Shown here: one piece after another, positions 52,945 through 61,948 of the stretch
Layout: every line of letters begins with the position of its first letter
Numbering within the stretch: the stretch's first letter is position 1
Source of the DNA: Prosthecobacter debontii
Lineage (GTDB): Bacteria > Verrucomicrobiota > Verrucomicrobiia > Chthoniobacterales > Chthoniobacteraceae
Direction of reading: 5' to 3'
DNA: 64,000 nucleotides
NCBI GenBank assembly: GCA_945905735.1
Contig: CAMDQC010000007.1
Span: 1-64,000 of the forward strand
Program-made: the position numbers and the translations under genes
The notes under the pieces: generated by a model
Database searches by the model: none
Seen by the model: the letters and a program-made list of their open reading frames with translations, nothing else
Told to the model about the DNA's origin: nothing

Positions 52945-53676
52945 CTACGCCCCACGCAGGATGCTGACTTGCGGGAGCGTCAGGATTTTTTTGAGCACTT
53001 CGTCAACGTCGCCGTTTTTCAGCGCGTCCACGGTGACGGCTCCTTCGACAGAAAACTTGCCGCTTTTCGTCCGGCGGAGGGCGCGGAGGTGGGCTCCGCA
53101 GCCGAGGGATTCGCCGATGTCGTGGGCGTAGGTGCGGACATAGAAGCCTTTGGAGCAGACGACGCGGAAATCAATTTCCGGCATCCGTACGCTTTGGATT
53201 TCGTGGGCGTACACATGGACGAAGCGCGGCTCGCGTTCGACGACTTGGCCTTTGCGGGCGAGCTTGTAGAGCGGGACGCCGTTCTTTTTGATCGCGGAAA
53301 CCATCGGCGGGATTTGGTAAAAATCGCCGTGGAATTTTGCAAAGGCAGCGTCGAGTTCGTCGCGGGAAATCTCGGGCACGGGTTTGGTTTCCGTGATTTC
53401 GCCGTCGGCGTCTTGACTGTCGGTGACTTCGCCCAGTTTCATCGTGCCGACGTATTCTTTGTCTTCGGCCATGATGAGGTCTTGGATTTTGGTCCCTTTG
53501 CCGATGGTGAGAATGAGCAGCCCGGTGGCCAGCGGGTCGAGTGTCCCGCAATGGCCGACTTTATCCACGCCCATGCTGCGCAGGGCGCGGCGGGCGATGG
53601 CGACGACATCGTGGGATGTCATGTCGGGTGCTTTATCTACGAGGAGGACGCCGTCAATTTGCCGCGAGTTGTTCAT
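52945..53676 (-). CDS. truB: tRNA pseudouridine(55) synthase
   Basis: A 243-residue TruB that makes pseudouridine 55 in the T-loop of tRNA. The catalytic Asp lies in VGHCGTLDPLATGLL; QIDGVLLVDKAPDMTSHDVV and GKGTKIQDLIMAEDKEY are also typical. ATG 53676 overlaps the end of nrnA by 23 bases in another frame; a TTG one codon earlier is also possible. The C-terminal domain is short. Confidence 0.94.
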   Translation of the reverse strand: MNNSRQIDGVLLVDKAPDMTSHDVVAIARRALRSMGVDKVGHCGTLDPLATGLLILTIGKGTKIQDLIMAEDKEYVGTMKLGEVTDSQDADGEITETKPVPEISRDELDAAFAKFHGDFYQIPPMVSAIKKNGVPLYKLARKGQVVEREPRFVHVYAHEIQSVRMPEIDFRVVCSKGFYVRTYAHDIGESLGCGAHLRALRRTKSGKFSVEGAVTVDALKNGDVDEVLKKILTLPQVSILRGA

Positions 53677-54640
53677 CAATTGCTGTAAGGACTTTTTGTT
53701 TTGCTGCTTCGAGAGGGCCGCTCATGCGGATACCGGCTGCGAGCGTGTGACCGCCGCCGCCAAAGAGTTGTGCGACTTTGCAGACGTCGGTGAGCGCGGC
53801 GTCTTTGGAGCGGAGCGAGACGCGGACGCGGCCATCTTCGAGTTCCTCGAAAAACGCGGCGACGACCACGCCTTGCACGGCGCGGATGGTATCAATGAGC
53901 CCTTCATTATCCTCGGGTAGCACGCCGAGCCCGGTGCTGACGGCTTGCGTGAGCGAGAAGCTGGCGACGCGGTCGGCGCTGGTGAAAGTGAGGTTGTTCA
54001 GCAGCGATTTGAGCAGCTCAATGCGGCGGCGCGGGTAGCTCTCGTAGATGCGCTGCGACAGTTCGCCGACTCGGACGCCGAGCTTCACGAGTTCCGCGCC
54101 GATTTCGTACGTGCGGGCGGTGGTGCTGGGATACTGGAAGCTGCCGGTGTCGGTGCTGATGGCGACGTAAAGATTGTCGGCCATCGCGGCGGTGAGCGGC
54201 AGTCCGCATTGGCTGAAAAGCTCGAACAAAATCTGCCCGGTCGCGGGCGAGCTAGAGTCTATAAAGTTGAGGTCGGCGTAGCGCGGGTTGCTGATGTGGT
54301 GGTCAATGTTCACCCACAAATCCGCGTGCGCGACGGACGCCAAGCACGAGCCGGCACGGTCCTTCACGGCGGTATCGAGCACGATAGCGACATCGAACTT
54401 CTGCGGCTCGGCGCTGGGTTTCGAGACGTGTTCGTTGCCGGGTAAAAAGGTGAACTTTTCCAGACAGCCGTCTTCATTCCACAGCGTCACGTCTTTGCCG
54501 AGTTGCTGGAGGCAAAGCCCCATCGCCAGCGTGCAGCCGAGCGCATCGCCATCAGGGCGAATGTGGGACATGACGACGAAGCGTTGCTTCGTGCGGAGCA
54601 GGTCGGCGATTTGGGTGAGTGTGCAGTTTTCGGTGCTCAT
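53654..54640 (-). CDS. nrnA: DHH-family phosphoesterase, NrnA-like (nanoRNase / pAp phosphatase)
   Basis: A 328-residue DHH/DHHA1 protein. Metal motifs are SHIRPDGDALG, VLDTAVKD and NIDHHISNP, followed by TDTGSFQYPSTT. The DHHA1 domain ends in GGGGHTLAAGIRMSG. Homologues degrade 2-5-nt RNA and dephosphorylate pAp. ATG 54640 (MSTENCTLTQIAD) is chosen because the 14 residues encoded upstream are produced by the GTCCATT-type tandem repeat. It sits in its classical place between rbfA and truB. Confidence 0.9.
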   Translation of the reverse strand: MSTENCTLTQIADLLRTKQRFVVMSHIRPDGDALGCTLAMGLCLQQLGKDVTLWNEDGCLEKFTFLPGNEHVSKPSAEPQKFDVAIVLDTAVKDRAGSCLASVAHADLWVNIDHHISNPRYADLNFIDSSSPATGQILFELFSQCGLPLTAAMADNLYVAISTDTGSFQYPSTTARTYEIGAELVKLGVRVGELSQRIYESYPRRRIELLKSLLNNLTFTSADRVASFSLTQAVSTGLGVLPEDNEGLIDTIRAVQGVVVAAFFEELEDGRVRVSLRSKDAALTDVCKVAQLFGGGGHTLAAGIRMSGPLEAAKQKVLTAIDEQLAAN

Positions 54641-54647
54641 TGGTAGA

Positions 54648-54731
54648 TTGTCCATTTCGTCCATTGGGTCCACTTTGTCCATTTGTGCGACGCTCGATGG
54701 ACAAAATAGACGCGATGGACTGAATGGACTT
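54648..54731. repeat. Nine-base TTGTCCATT-type repeats facing inverted copies
   Basis: The left arm (54648-54683) has four roughly 9-base units of the type TTGTCCATT. The right arm (54697-54731) has ATGGACAAA-type complementary units, with about 13 bases between. It occupies the gap between rbfA and nrnA, within an operon, and could form a hairpin in the mRNA. It artificially extends the nrnA reading frame. Confidence 0.83.
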
Positions 54732-54737
54732 TATCGC

Positions 54738-55112
54738 TCATCCCTCCAGCGCCTTCTTCTCCTCCTCGGTCAAATCGGGGATGCCGAGTTCGTCGAGAAT
54801 CTGCATGACGCGGTCGCCGCGTGGGCCGGCGGTGTCGAGTTTGAAGTGCAAGTTGGGCGTGAATTTCATCGTCACTCGCTTGCCGATTTCCGCCTGCAAG
54901 TGCCGCGCCTTTGCGTTCAGCGCGCGGACGGCTTTGTGGCCTTCGGCGTCGGTGCCGATGACGCCGACGTATGCGTGCGCTTGCTTGAGGTCGGGTGTGA
55001 CATCGACCTCCTGAATGGTCACGAGCTTCGCGTCGAACGTGAACTCTTTTCGGACTAGATCGCTGAGCTCGCGGTGGATGAGCTCATTGACTCGGGCAAT
55101 GCGGTTTTTCAA
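54738..55112 (-). CDS. rbfA: 30S ribosome-binding factor RbfA
   Basis: A 124-residue KH-like protein needed for 16S rRNA 5' end maturation. It has the family N-terminus NRIARVNELIHRELSDLVRKE, then VTIQEVDVTPDLKQAHAYVGVIG and the late FKLDTAGPRGDRVMQIL. No ATG exists near the conserved start. TTG at 55112 gives a normal length and lies 5 bases after the infB stop. The frame is open further upstream inside infB. It ends with a charged EEEKKALEG. Confidence 0.9.
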   Translation of the reverse strand: MKNRIARVNELIHRELSDLVRKEFTFDAKLVTIQEVDVTPDLKQAHAYVGVIGTDAEGHKAVRALNAKARHLQAEIGKRVTMKFTPNLHFKLDTAGPRGDRVMQILDELGIPDLTEEEKKALEG

Positions 55113-55117
55113 ATGGC

Positions 55118-57298
55118 TTAAAGCGTCTGCGCGAACTTCTCCAAAATGTAGCACTGGATGATGTCGCCGGGTTCGTATTCGTCGTAATCGCCGAGTTTGA
55201 TACCGCACTCGACGCCGCTGCGGACTTCTTTCACGTCGTCCTGGAAGCGGCGCAGCGTGGCGATGCCGCCGTCGTAAATCGGCTGGCGATTGCGCAGCAC
55301 ACGAGCGCGGGCGGTGCGCTGGATGCGACCGTCGTTCACGTAGCAGCCTGCGACGACGCCCTTGGTGAGGTCGAATACTTGCTTCACCTGCGCGTGGCCG
55401 ATGACTTGTTCGCGGCTCTCCGGGGCGAGCATTCCGGCCATCGCTTCTTTCACCTGATCGATGAGTTCGTAGATGATCGAGAACAGCTTAATCTGGACGC
55501 CTTCACGCTTGGCGGCGTTCGAGGCGTTGTTTTCCACCTTCGTGCAAAAGCCGATGACAATCGCGTTGCTGGCGGCTGCGAGAAGGACGTCGTTTTCCGA
55601 AATCGGGCCGACTGCGGCGTGGACAAAATTGACATCCACTTTGCGGCTTTCGATTTGGTTGAGCGAATTGATGATCGCCTCCATCGAGCCCTGCACGTCG
55701 CCTTTGACGATGACGTTGAGCACGGGTTTTTGCCCCTCGGCGATGGTGTCGAATAGGCTCTCCAGCGTTGCGCGCTTGGGCGAGGTGAGCTTGCCGAGGC
55801 GCTTCTTTTCTAGCCGCTCGGTGCTGAGTTGCTGGGCTTCCTTCTCGCTCTTCATCACGATGAGTTCGTCGCCTGCGTTCGGCATTCCGCTAAAGCCGAT
55901 GACCTTCGCGGGAGTCGCGGGGCCGGCTTCCTTCATGTTCTTGCCGAACTCGTCCACGAGCGCCTTCACCTTGCCGGAGAAGTCGCCGCAGATGAACGAA
56001 TCGCCTACCCGGAGTTTGCCCATTTTCACGATAGCCGTCGCCGTCGGGCCGCGTCCTTGCTCGATCTGCGCCTCCACCACCGAGGCCCTTGCAGGCACGC
56101 GCTCGCTGGCTTTCAGTTCCAGCATTTCGGTTTCCAAAACGATGGACTCCAGCAGGTTATCCATGCCAGTTCCCTTCAGCGCGGAAACAGGACACATGAT
56201 CGTGTCGCCGCCCCAATCTTCCGGCGCGAGGCCCTTCTCTTGGAGCTGACCTTTCACCTTGTCCACGTTCGCGGAATTCATGTCGATCTTGGTGATCGCT
56301 ACGATGATTTTCACCTTCGCCGCCTTGGCGTGCGCCAGAGCTTCCATCGTCTGCGGCATCGGCCCATCCGTTGCGTCTACGACGAGGACAACGATATCCG
56401 TGACGCTTGCACCGCGTGCCCGCATCTGCGTGAACGCGGCATGGCCCGGTGTGTCGAGGAAAGTGATGGTGTGCTCTTTGCCGTCCGCCGTCTTGCGTTT
56501 CACGCAATACGCGCCGATGTGCTGGGTGATGCCACCCGATTCGCCCGCTGCGACGCGCGTCTTGCGAACTGCGTCCATGAGCGTCGTCTTGCCGTGATCG
56601 ACGTGGCCCATGAAAACGACCACGGGTGGCCGTGGGACCAGTTCTTCCGGCGTAGCTTTTTCGATCTCTTTGGCTTTGGGGGCCGGTGGTGGCTCGATTT
56701 TCTTTTCTTCTTTGTGAACGCCGCCGCCTTTTTCGCGCTTTTCGCGCTCATACTTCCAGCCGTGGGCTTCGCAAACCTTCAGGATCACGTCCACGTCCAC
56801 GTTCTGATTCTGGTTCGCAAAAATGCGCATTCCCATCAGGTCTTTGATGATCTGGAAAGGCTTCAGGTTCATCGCCGCCGCGAGATCTTTTACCGAGATC
56901 GGCGGCTTCACATGCAGTAGCTTTTCGCCGCTATCGCTGACTTCGGCGGTGGCGTTTACCGGCATCGGTGGCGGCGCGACGGGGGCAGGCTCTGGCGTGG
57001 GGGCGACTTCGGGGGCCATGATGCGCGAGATGGTCGGCATGATTGCACGGCTTCCCGCTGTGATCGGCTTGCGGGCCAGCTTGGGCTGTGGCTTGGTTTT
57101 GCCCTGTTCGTCAATCAAGGAGACGACTTCTCCCTTCGGTTTCTCGATCTTTTTCTTGGCCGGCTTTTCCTCTTCCTTTGCAGGCTTCTTCGGTTCCTCC
57201 ACAGGTGCGGCTTTTCGGCCTGTGATGGGTTTGAGCAGCGGCGGACGTTTAGCCGGTGCTGGCTTGGCGCTGTCGGAATTGGTTTTCTTGTTCGGCAT
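55118..57298 (-). CDS. infB: Translation initiation factor IF-2
   Basis: A 726-residue IF-2. The N-terminal 140 residues are Lys/Pro/Glu-rich and disordered, followed by an IF2_N domain ([22 protein letters not shown]). The GTPase has G1 [10 protein letters not shown]3 DTPGH and G4 TKID. G4 is more often NKID in this family, but Thr occurs at this position in other translation-type GTPases. Domains II-IV end with [13 protein letters not shown]-2 brings initiator fMet-tRNA to the ribosome. It is 32 bases downstream of nusA. Confidence 0.95.
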   Translation of the reverse strand: MPNKKTNSDSAKPAPAKRPPLLKPITGRKAAPVEEPKKPAKEEEKPAKKKIEKPKGEVVSLIDEQGKTKPQPKLARKPITAGSRAIMPTISRIMAPEVAPTPEPAPVAPPPMPVNATAEVSDSGEKLLHVKPPISVKDLAAAMNLKPFQIIKDLMGMRIFANQNQNVDVDVILKVCEAHGWKYEREKREKGGGVHKEEKKIEPPPAPKAKEIEKATPEELVPRPPVVVFMGHVDHGKTTLMDAVRKTRVAAGESGGITQHIGAYCVKRKTADGKEHTITFLDTPGHAAFTQMRARGASVTDIVVLVVDATDGPMPQTMEALAHAKAAKVKIIVAITKIDMNSANVDKVKGQLQEKGLAPEDWGGDTIMCPVSALKGTGMDNLLESIVLETEMLELKASERVPARASVVEAQIEQGRGPTATAIVKMGKLRVGDSFICGDFSGKVKALVDEFGKNMKEAGPATPAKVIGFSGMPNAGDELIVMKSEKEAQQLSTERLEKKRLGKLTSPKRATLESLFDTIAEGQKPVLNVIVKGDVQGSMEAIINSLNQIESRKVDVNFVHAAVGPISENDVLLAAASNAIVIGFCTKVENNASNAAKREGVQIKLFSIIYELIDQVKEAMAGMLAPESREQVIGHAQVKQVFDLTKGVVAGCYVNDGRIQRTARARVLRNRQPIYDGGIATLRRFQDDVKEVRSGVECGIKLGDYDEYEPGDIIQCYILEKFAQTL

Positions 57299-57330
57299 GA
57301 AATTGGAAATAGTTCGTTCTCATGGCTCCA

Positions 57331-58578
57331 CTATTGGGAAGCCGCGTTTTGTGCGTTGGCGACGATTTTTTCGGCAGTCGCCGCATCAATCCCAATCGCC
57401 CCCACGATGTCGTCCGCAGAGAGTCCGTCGAGGAGGTCCACGGAAGTCATCCCTGCATTAACGAGTTTTTCTGCTACAGCCGGGACGATCCCTAATTTTG
57501 CAGCAAGGTCCGCCGCCGCGCCGGAGAGGCTGGCTTGGAATTTCTGCTTCACGGAAGTATCTTCCTGAATGTTGATCTCCCAGCCTGTGAGACGCGCCGT
57601 GAGGCGTGCGTTTTGGCCACGCTTACCGATGGCGAGCGAGAGTTGATCGTTGTCCACGCGGACTTCGACGGCCTTCTTTTTCTCTTCCAGCCAGAGGTCT
57701 TTGATCTTCGCAGGCTTCAGCGCCTCGGAGACGAATTCCTTCACGTCTGCGGACCAGCGGATGATGTCCACCTTCTCGTTATTTAGCTCGCGGACGATGT
57801 TTTTCACCCGCGCGCCCTTCATGCCGACGCACGCGCCGACAGGGTCCACTTTTTCGTTTGCAGACCAGACGGCGACCTTCGTGCGAAAGCCTGCCTCGCG
57901 AGCCACGGACTTGATTTCCACGGTTTTATCGGCGATTTCCGCCACTTCCGTCTCGAAAAGGCGGCGCACGAAATTCGGGTGCGAGCGCGACAAGATAATT
58001 TCCGGCCCGCGCGCTCCATTATCCACCGCGACGACGTAAGCACGAATCCGGTCGCCAATGGCATAATCCTCCGACTGCACCCGCTCGCGATTGGGCAAAA
58101 TTGCCTCAAACTTCCCGAGGTCCACCTTTACATCCTGCCGCTCAAAACCGCGCACGATACCTGAGACAATCTCCCCGGCGCGGTCGCGAAACTCGTCATA
58201 AATCATCTGCTTCTCCGCCTGTCGGATGCGCTGCATGATGGCCTGTCGAGCCGTCTGCGCGCCGATGCGACCGAGGTCTTTCGGCGTCACATCAATCCAC
58301 ACTTCATCACCGACTACGGCATCCGCCTTCAGGGCTTGTGCCTTGGCGAGCTGGATTTCGTCGTGCTTATCTTGCACGCGGTCCACCACCTTGAGCTGTG
58401 CGCGAGCGACGACGACGCCGGTCTTCGGGTCCATTGTGAGTTCCAGGTTGCGCCCTGCCTCCACGGATTTCTTTGCAGCAGAGAGAAGGGCCGTCTGTAC
58501 AGCCTCTATGAGGATCTCGCGTTTGATCCCTTTGTCCTTCTCGAAATGTTCGAGCATGGCGATGAATTCAGCGTTCAT
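57331..58578 (-). CDS. nusA: Transcription elongation/termination factor NusA
   Basis: A 415-residue NusA. The N-terminal domain starts MNAEFIAMLEHFEKDKGI; an S1 domain (about 140-205; GIVRGFERQDVKVDLG) and two KH domains (GACVGMKGARVKNIV; LAIGKRGQNARL) follow. A C-terminal helix-hairpin-helix reads GLSADDIVGAIGIDAATAEKIV. NusA binds RNA polymerase and controls pausing, termination and antitermination. It leads the nusA-infB operon. rimP, usually upstream, is not there: a tolC-like gene and a terminator precede it. Confidence 0.95.
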   Translation of the reverse strand: MNAEFIAMLEHFEKDKGIKREILIEAVQTALLSAAKKSVEAGRNLELTMDPKTGVVVARAQLKVVDRVQDKHDEIQLAKAQALKADAVVGDEVWIDVTPKDLGRIGAQTARQAIMQRIRQAEKQMIYDEFRDRAGEIVSGIVRGFERQDVKVDLGKFEAILPNRERVQSEDYAIGDRIRAYVVAVDNGARGPEIILSRSHPNFVRRLFETEVAEIADKTVEIKSVAREAGFRTKVAVWSANEKVDPVGACVGMKGARVKNIVRELNNEKVDIIRWSADVKEFVSEALKPAKIKDLWLEEKKKAVEVRVDNDQLSLAIGKRGQNARLTARLTGWEINIQEDTSVKQKFQASLSGAAADLAAKLGIVPAVAEKLVNAGMTSVDLLDGLSADDIVGAIGIDAATAEKIVANAQNAASQ

Positions 58579-58611
58579 GGCGTTGTAGTTTTTCGGTGCT
58601 TGTTTCCAGAG

Positions 58612-58655
58612 AACAAAAAAAGTGGCCCTTCAAAGGATTTTGAAGGCCCACTTCG
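58612..58655 (-). terminator. Terminator after the tolC-like gene
   Basis: An imperfect stem (AGTGG-CCCTTCAA with TTGAAGG-CCACT, one mismatch) around a GGATT loop. On the minus strand it is followed by CTTTTTTT. It separates the marR-tolC unit from nusA; the nusA promoter should lie just downstream. Confidence 0.72.
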
Positions 58656-58744
58656 GTTGTCTTGCCGGAGTTGTTACGGGCAAGTTAGTAATTCCGATAG
58701 ACTGGTGTCAAGCCGGGGTTTCTTGGGCACGCCAAGGGTTCACC

Positions 58745-60187
58745 TCACTCGTCGATCCGCAATTCCGCCTTCCCTGCCCGCAATCTGAGCTTTGCCTTCT
58801 CGCGGGCGGGGTCTTTGAAAGTGTCGTCGTACACCGTGTCGGCACCGGTCGCGCGGTCAAACTCGGCGAGTGCCACATTATAGTCGTACCGGGCCTGGAG
58901 TTCGGTGGTGCGGGCGCGGGTGAGGGCAACGCGGGCGTCGAGCACGTCGAGCTGCGTGCCTGCTCCGGCGGCGAGCCGTTCTTTGGCAAGACGCAGAGCT
59001 TCATCGGCTTGCTCGACGGTTTTTAACTGACTGGCGATCAGCTCTTTGGCCTCTCTCAGGCGTGCAAACGCACGGTGGACTTCGAGTTCGACTTGCTGAA
59101 GGGCGTCCTGCTGGCGGACGCGGGCGGTGCCCAGCTTGGCCTGCGCTTGGATGACTTTGCCCTCGGTCGCTCCAGCGTCGAAGAGGTTCCACGAGCCTTG
59201 CAGCCCGAAGTACCAGCCGTTGACCTCTTTGGAAATGTCGTCGGTCAGCCGGGAGTTGCGCAGCTCGTAGCCCGCGTTGGCCTCAAGGCGTGGTTTATCG
59301 CCAGCGCGGGCGATGGTGACTTGCTCAGTTTCGTTGCGGACGTTGCGCTCCTGCACTTTGAGAAGTGCGCGTCGGCTCTTGGCTGTGACGAGTGCTTTTT
59401 CCACGCTCCAGCCGTGCTCCACCATGCGGAGTTCGCCGTAGGCGTCGAACGGCGGGCGGGCGTTTTTCGGCTGTGCGACGCCGCTCGTTTTCGCGAGGTC
59501 GAGTAGCGCGAGAAGGTGGTTATTTTTCGCGCGAATCAGCTCGGGCTTTGCATTGGCGAGCTCCACCTCGGCGCGGAGGACGTTGAACTTGGGCACGGTG
59601 CCCGCGTCAAATCGGTTCTTCTGATCCTTCAGCTCTTCTGTGAGGAGCGTGATGCTCTCTTCGGCGACGTGGATGAGTTCGCGATTGAGGAGGACTGCGT
59701 AAAATTGCTGGCGGACTTTGGCGATGACGCTCTCCACGGTATCGCGGAGCGAAAGGTGGACGGCATCCGTCGTATTCCGCGCGATGGTGATGGCAGATTT
59801 CACCTGCCCGCCGGAGTAAAGAAGCTGCCGTGTCTCGATGGCAAAGCGCCATGATTTATCACCCCCACGATTAAAGTCCGAAGACGAGGCCCCGAAGCTC
59901 CCGAAGCTGCTGAGATTGCGGCTCGACTGCTCCAAAAGCTCCTTGCTTTCCTGCCGGTAAGTCCCTGTGGCAGAGACGGTAGGTAGCGCTTCCGAGCGGA
60001 CTTCCAGATACTGCCCGCGCGTCCGCTGGATGTCGTAGAGCGCCTCGCGAATGAGCGGGTTATTCTTCAGTGCAAAATCCACGGCGCGCTGGAGTGTCAC
60101 CTCGCCGCTCAGGGTCGCGCCGGGTTTTTGCGCAGCTTCCGCCGGGCACGCCAGCCATGCCGCCAGCAGGAGCAAAAAGCCGCGCAT
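58745..60187 (-). CDS. TolC-family outer-membrane efflux channel
   Basis: A 480-residue TolC/OMF protein with a signal peptide (MRGFLLLLAAWLACPAEA). The family start LTLQ-like VTLQRAVDFALKNNPLIREAL is followed by two long helical OEP repeats, ending AGTQLDVLDARVALTRARTTELQARYDYNVALAEFDRATG. TolC channels work with inner-membrane pumps and adaptor proteins; none is encoded here. ATG 60187 overlaps the marR stop (TGATG), so the regulator and channel are coupled. The frame extends upstream into marR, but the signal peptide marks the true start. Confidence 0.92.
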   Translation of the reverse strand: MRGFLLLLAAWLACPAEAAQKPGATLSGEVTLQRAVDFALKNNPLIREALYDIQRTRGQYLEVRSEALPTVSATGTYRQESKELLEQSSRNLSSFGSFGASSSDFNRGGDKSWRFAIETRQLLYSGGQVKSAITIARNTTDAVHLSLRDTVESVIAKVRQQFYAVLLNRELIHVAEESITLLTEELKDQKNRFDAGTVPKFNVLRAEVELANAKPELIRAKNNHLLALLDLAKTSGVAQPKNARPPFDAYGELRMVEHGWSVEKALVTAKSRRALLKVQERNVRNETEQVTIARAGDKPRLEANAGYELRNSRLTDDISKEVNGWYFGLQGSWNLFDAGATEGKVIQAQAKLGTARVRQQDALQQVELEVHRAFARLREAKELIASQLKTVEQADEALRLAKERLAAGAGTQLDVLDARVALTRARTTELQARYDYNVALAEFDRATGADTVYDDTFKDPAREKAKLRLRAGKAELRIDE

Positions 60188-60573
60188 CACTGCGGACAGT
60201 GCGGGAATATTTTTTCGTAAATGGTCAGCCACGTCGTTTGTTCTTCCGGTTCTAAATGGTCCATGAGCCCGACCAGCGTCGTCGCCATGTCGTTCCGGAC
60301 GCGCTGGACGAGTTGCTCGCCCAGCGGCGTGATGTGAACCAAAATCTTTCGGCGGTCTTTGGGTTCATGGCCGCGACGGACGTATCCCAATTTCTCCAGC
60401 CGGTCCACAATTCCCGTCGCCGCCGCCGTGGTGTGCCGCATCCGTTCGGCCACCGCCGTCATCGTAAGTGGCTCTGGCTCTAAAGCTAAGAAGCAAAGGA
60501 GGAGGTATTGAGGGAAGGAAACATTCCCCCGCGAAAGCTCCTTCGAGAGATTCAGCACGAAAGAACGCTGCAT
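60187..60573 (-). CDS. MarR-family transcriptional regulator
   Basis: A 128-residue winged-helix regulator. It has LTMTAVAERMRHTTAAATGIVDRLEKLGYVRR for the recognition region and DRRKILVHITPLG for the wing. MarR proteins usually repress their own operon and neighbouring efflux genes until a small ligand binds. It is slightly short at the N-terminus, because no start codon exists in frame upstream of ATG 60573. The operator-like palindrome at 60658-60691 fits autoregulation of marR-tolC. Confidence 0.9.
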   Translation of the reverse strand: MQRSFVLNLSKELSRGNVSFPQYLLLCFLALEPEPLTMTAVAERMRHTTAAATGIVDRLEKLGYVRRGHEPKDRRKILVHITPLGEQLVQRVRNDMATTLVGLMDHLEPEEQTTWLTIYEKIFPHCPQ

Positions 60574-60657
60574 GGTGGTGAAAATGTCGGCGAGACGCTC
60601 GGCATTGGCCCTCTTTTGAGGATCGGCGGTAATTGATGTCGTGGATAGTAAATGGCA

Positions 60658-60691
60658 TTGACGTTAAGGCCGATAAGTAATCGGTCAACGT
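60658..60691 (-). promoter_or_regulatory. Candidate MarR operator: nested inverted repeat
   Basis: The core CCGAT-AAGTA-ATCGG (60670-60684) is a perfect 5-bp palindrome with a 5-base centre. It is flanked by outer arms TTGAC (60658-60662) and GTCAA (60684-60688), and by ACGTT/AACGT (60661-60665, 60687-60691). It lies 85 bases upstream of marR and overlaps the end of hisA. Size and TTGAC arms suit a MarR dimer site; it is a prediction. Confidence 0.5.
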
Positions 60692-61428
60692 TGCACTAAT
60701 TTTCTTATACGCCCCGCCACATCCCGCAGACTCACCGCGCCATCATAAATCGCCTTGCCGATGATGCACCCGTAGAGCCCCGGCATCTCGTTTGCCTGGA
60801 CCACATCCTTTGCGGTGCCGATGCCTCCGCTCAGGATCACCTGCCCGCCGAGGGCCGTCACCGCAGCATTCACCCGCTCCGTCTCGCTGAAGTTTGGCCC
60901 CGCCAGCATCCCGTCCGTAGCGATGTCGGTGTAAATAATCGTGCTCGCCCCCGCCGTGATCGCATTTACCGCCAACTCCAGCGCGCTTTGTCCCGTCTCC
61001 TGCGTCCACCCCTTCACACTCACGATTCCGCCTTTCGCATCAATCCCCACCGCGATCCGCTCGCGGCCAAACTCCTTCGCCATATCGCGCACAAACTCCA
61101 GCGACTCCGCCGCCTTCGTCCCCAAAATAACCCGCGAAACCCCCGCATCCAGAGCCCGCCGGATCGCCGCCGCATCGCGAATCCCACCGCCCAGCTCGCA
61201 CGGGATCGTGACCGCCGAAGTGATCGCGCGGACCGAGTCCAGATTCCGCTGCTCGCCAGAAAACGCCGCATCCAAATCAACCAGATGCAGCCAGTCGCCG
61301 CCCTCATCCTGCCACTTCCGCGCAAAGGCCGCAGGGTCACTGGAATACACGGTTTTCTGGTCCGCCTTACCTTGGCGCAACCGCACCACCTCGCCGGACA
61401 TCAAATCAATTGCTGGAAAAAGAAGCAT
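60685..61428 (-). CDS. hisA: Phosphoribosylformimino-5-aminoimidazole carboxamide ribotide isomerase
   Basis: A 247-residue HisA (ProFAR isomerase), the fourth step of histidine synthesis, an Amadori rearrangement. The catalytic Asp pair is in LFPAIDLMSGEVVRL and IYTDIATDGML. The phosphate-binding motifs ELGGGIRDAAAI and ILSGGIGTAKDV are present. Length is normal. No other his gene is adjacent. It is divergent from the ferredoxin gene, with a 138-base gap. Confidence 0.94.
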   Translation of the reverse strand: MLLFPAIDLMSGEVVRLRQGKADQKTVYSSDPAAFARKWQDEGGDWLHLVDLDAAFSGEQRNLDSVRAITSAVTIPCELGGGIRDAAAIRRALDAGVSRVILGTKAAESLEFVRDMAKEFGRERIAVGIDAKGGIVSVKGWTQETGQSALELAVNAITAGASTIIYTDIATDGMLAGPNFSETERVNAAVTALGGQVILSGGIGTAKDVVQANEMPGLYGCIIGKAIYDGAVSLRDVAGRIRKLVQR

Positions 61429-61566
61429 CGCAGCGAGAAAGCGGAATTCCCCGGCAGAAACAAGTTCCGCCGACTAAAAATAATTCTTCACACAACCTGC
61501 TTGCCTTTCCATCGCCCGATCCATAAACGCGAGGGCTACAGTTAAACCTCACATCAAAACATCATT

Positions 61567-61803
61567 ATGGCCGATAAAAATAATAAAGTACCCGAAAACG
61601 TCCCAGGAGCCTGGTACGTCGATAACGAACTCTGCACACCCTGCCGCGTCTGCTTGGACGAGGCAGCCGACCTGCTGAAATATAACGCCGACGAATCGAA
61701 GGTGTTCTTCTTCAAGCAGCCCGAAGGTGCCGACGAACTCGCCCACGCTGCATCTGCTCGCGACGTCTGCCCACAAGCAGCCATCGCGGAAGACGGCGAA
61801 TAA
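61567..61803 (+). CDS. Single-cluster [4Fe-4S] ferredoxin
   Basis: A 78-residue ferredoxin of the one-cluster type. The ligands are Cys in LCTPCRVC and the later VCPQAAI. The spacing CxxCxxC plus CP matches the fourth-Cys pattern of monocluster ferredoxins. FFFKQPEGADELAHAASARDVCP is typical of the family. It carries electrons between redox enzymes; the partner is unknown. A strong terminator follows at once, so it is a separate unit from argH. Confidence 0.9.
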   Translation: MADKNNKVPENVPGAWYVDNELCTPCRVCLDEAADLLKYNADESKVFFFKQPEGADELAHAASARDVCPQAAIAEDGE

Positions 61804-61821
61804 ACCGCTCATTTTTTCACT

Positions 61822-61865
61822 CAACACCCCAATCGCCTTCACGGGCGGTTGGGGTGTTGCTTTGT
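61822..61865 (+). terminator. Strong rho-independent terminator after the ferredoxin gene
   Basis: A 16-bp stem, CAACACCCCAATCGCC with GGCGGTTGGGGTGTTG, one G-T pair, and a 6-base loop (TTCACG). CTTTGT follows. It starts 18 bases after the ferredoxin stop. Confidence 0.88.
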
Positions 61866-61948
61866 ACCGCGATAAAGCGCAGGGAAGCACGTCTTCTCGC
61901 ACTTTTGCCGTGATTTTTCCCACGCTGGGCCGCTACGGTCGCGGCCTT

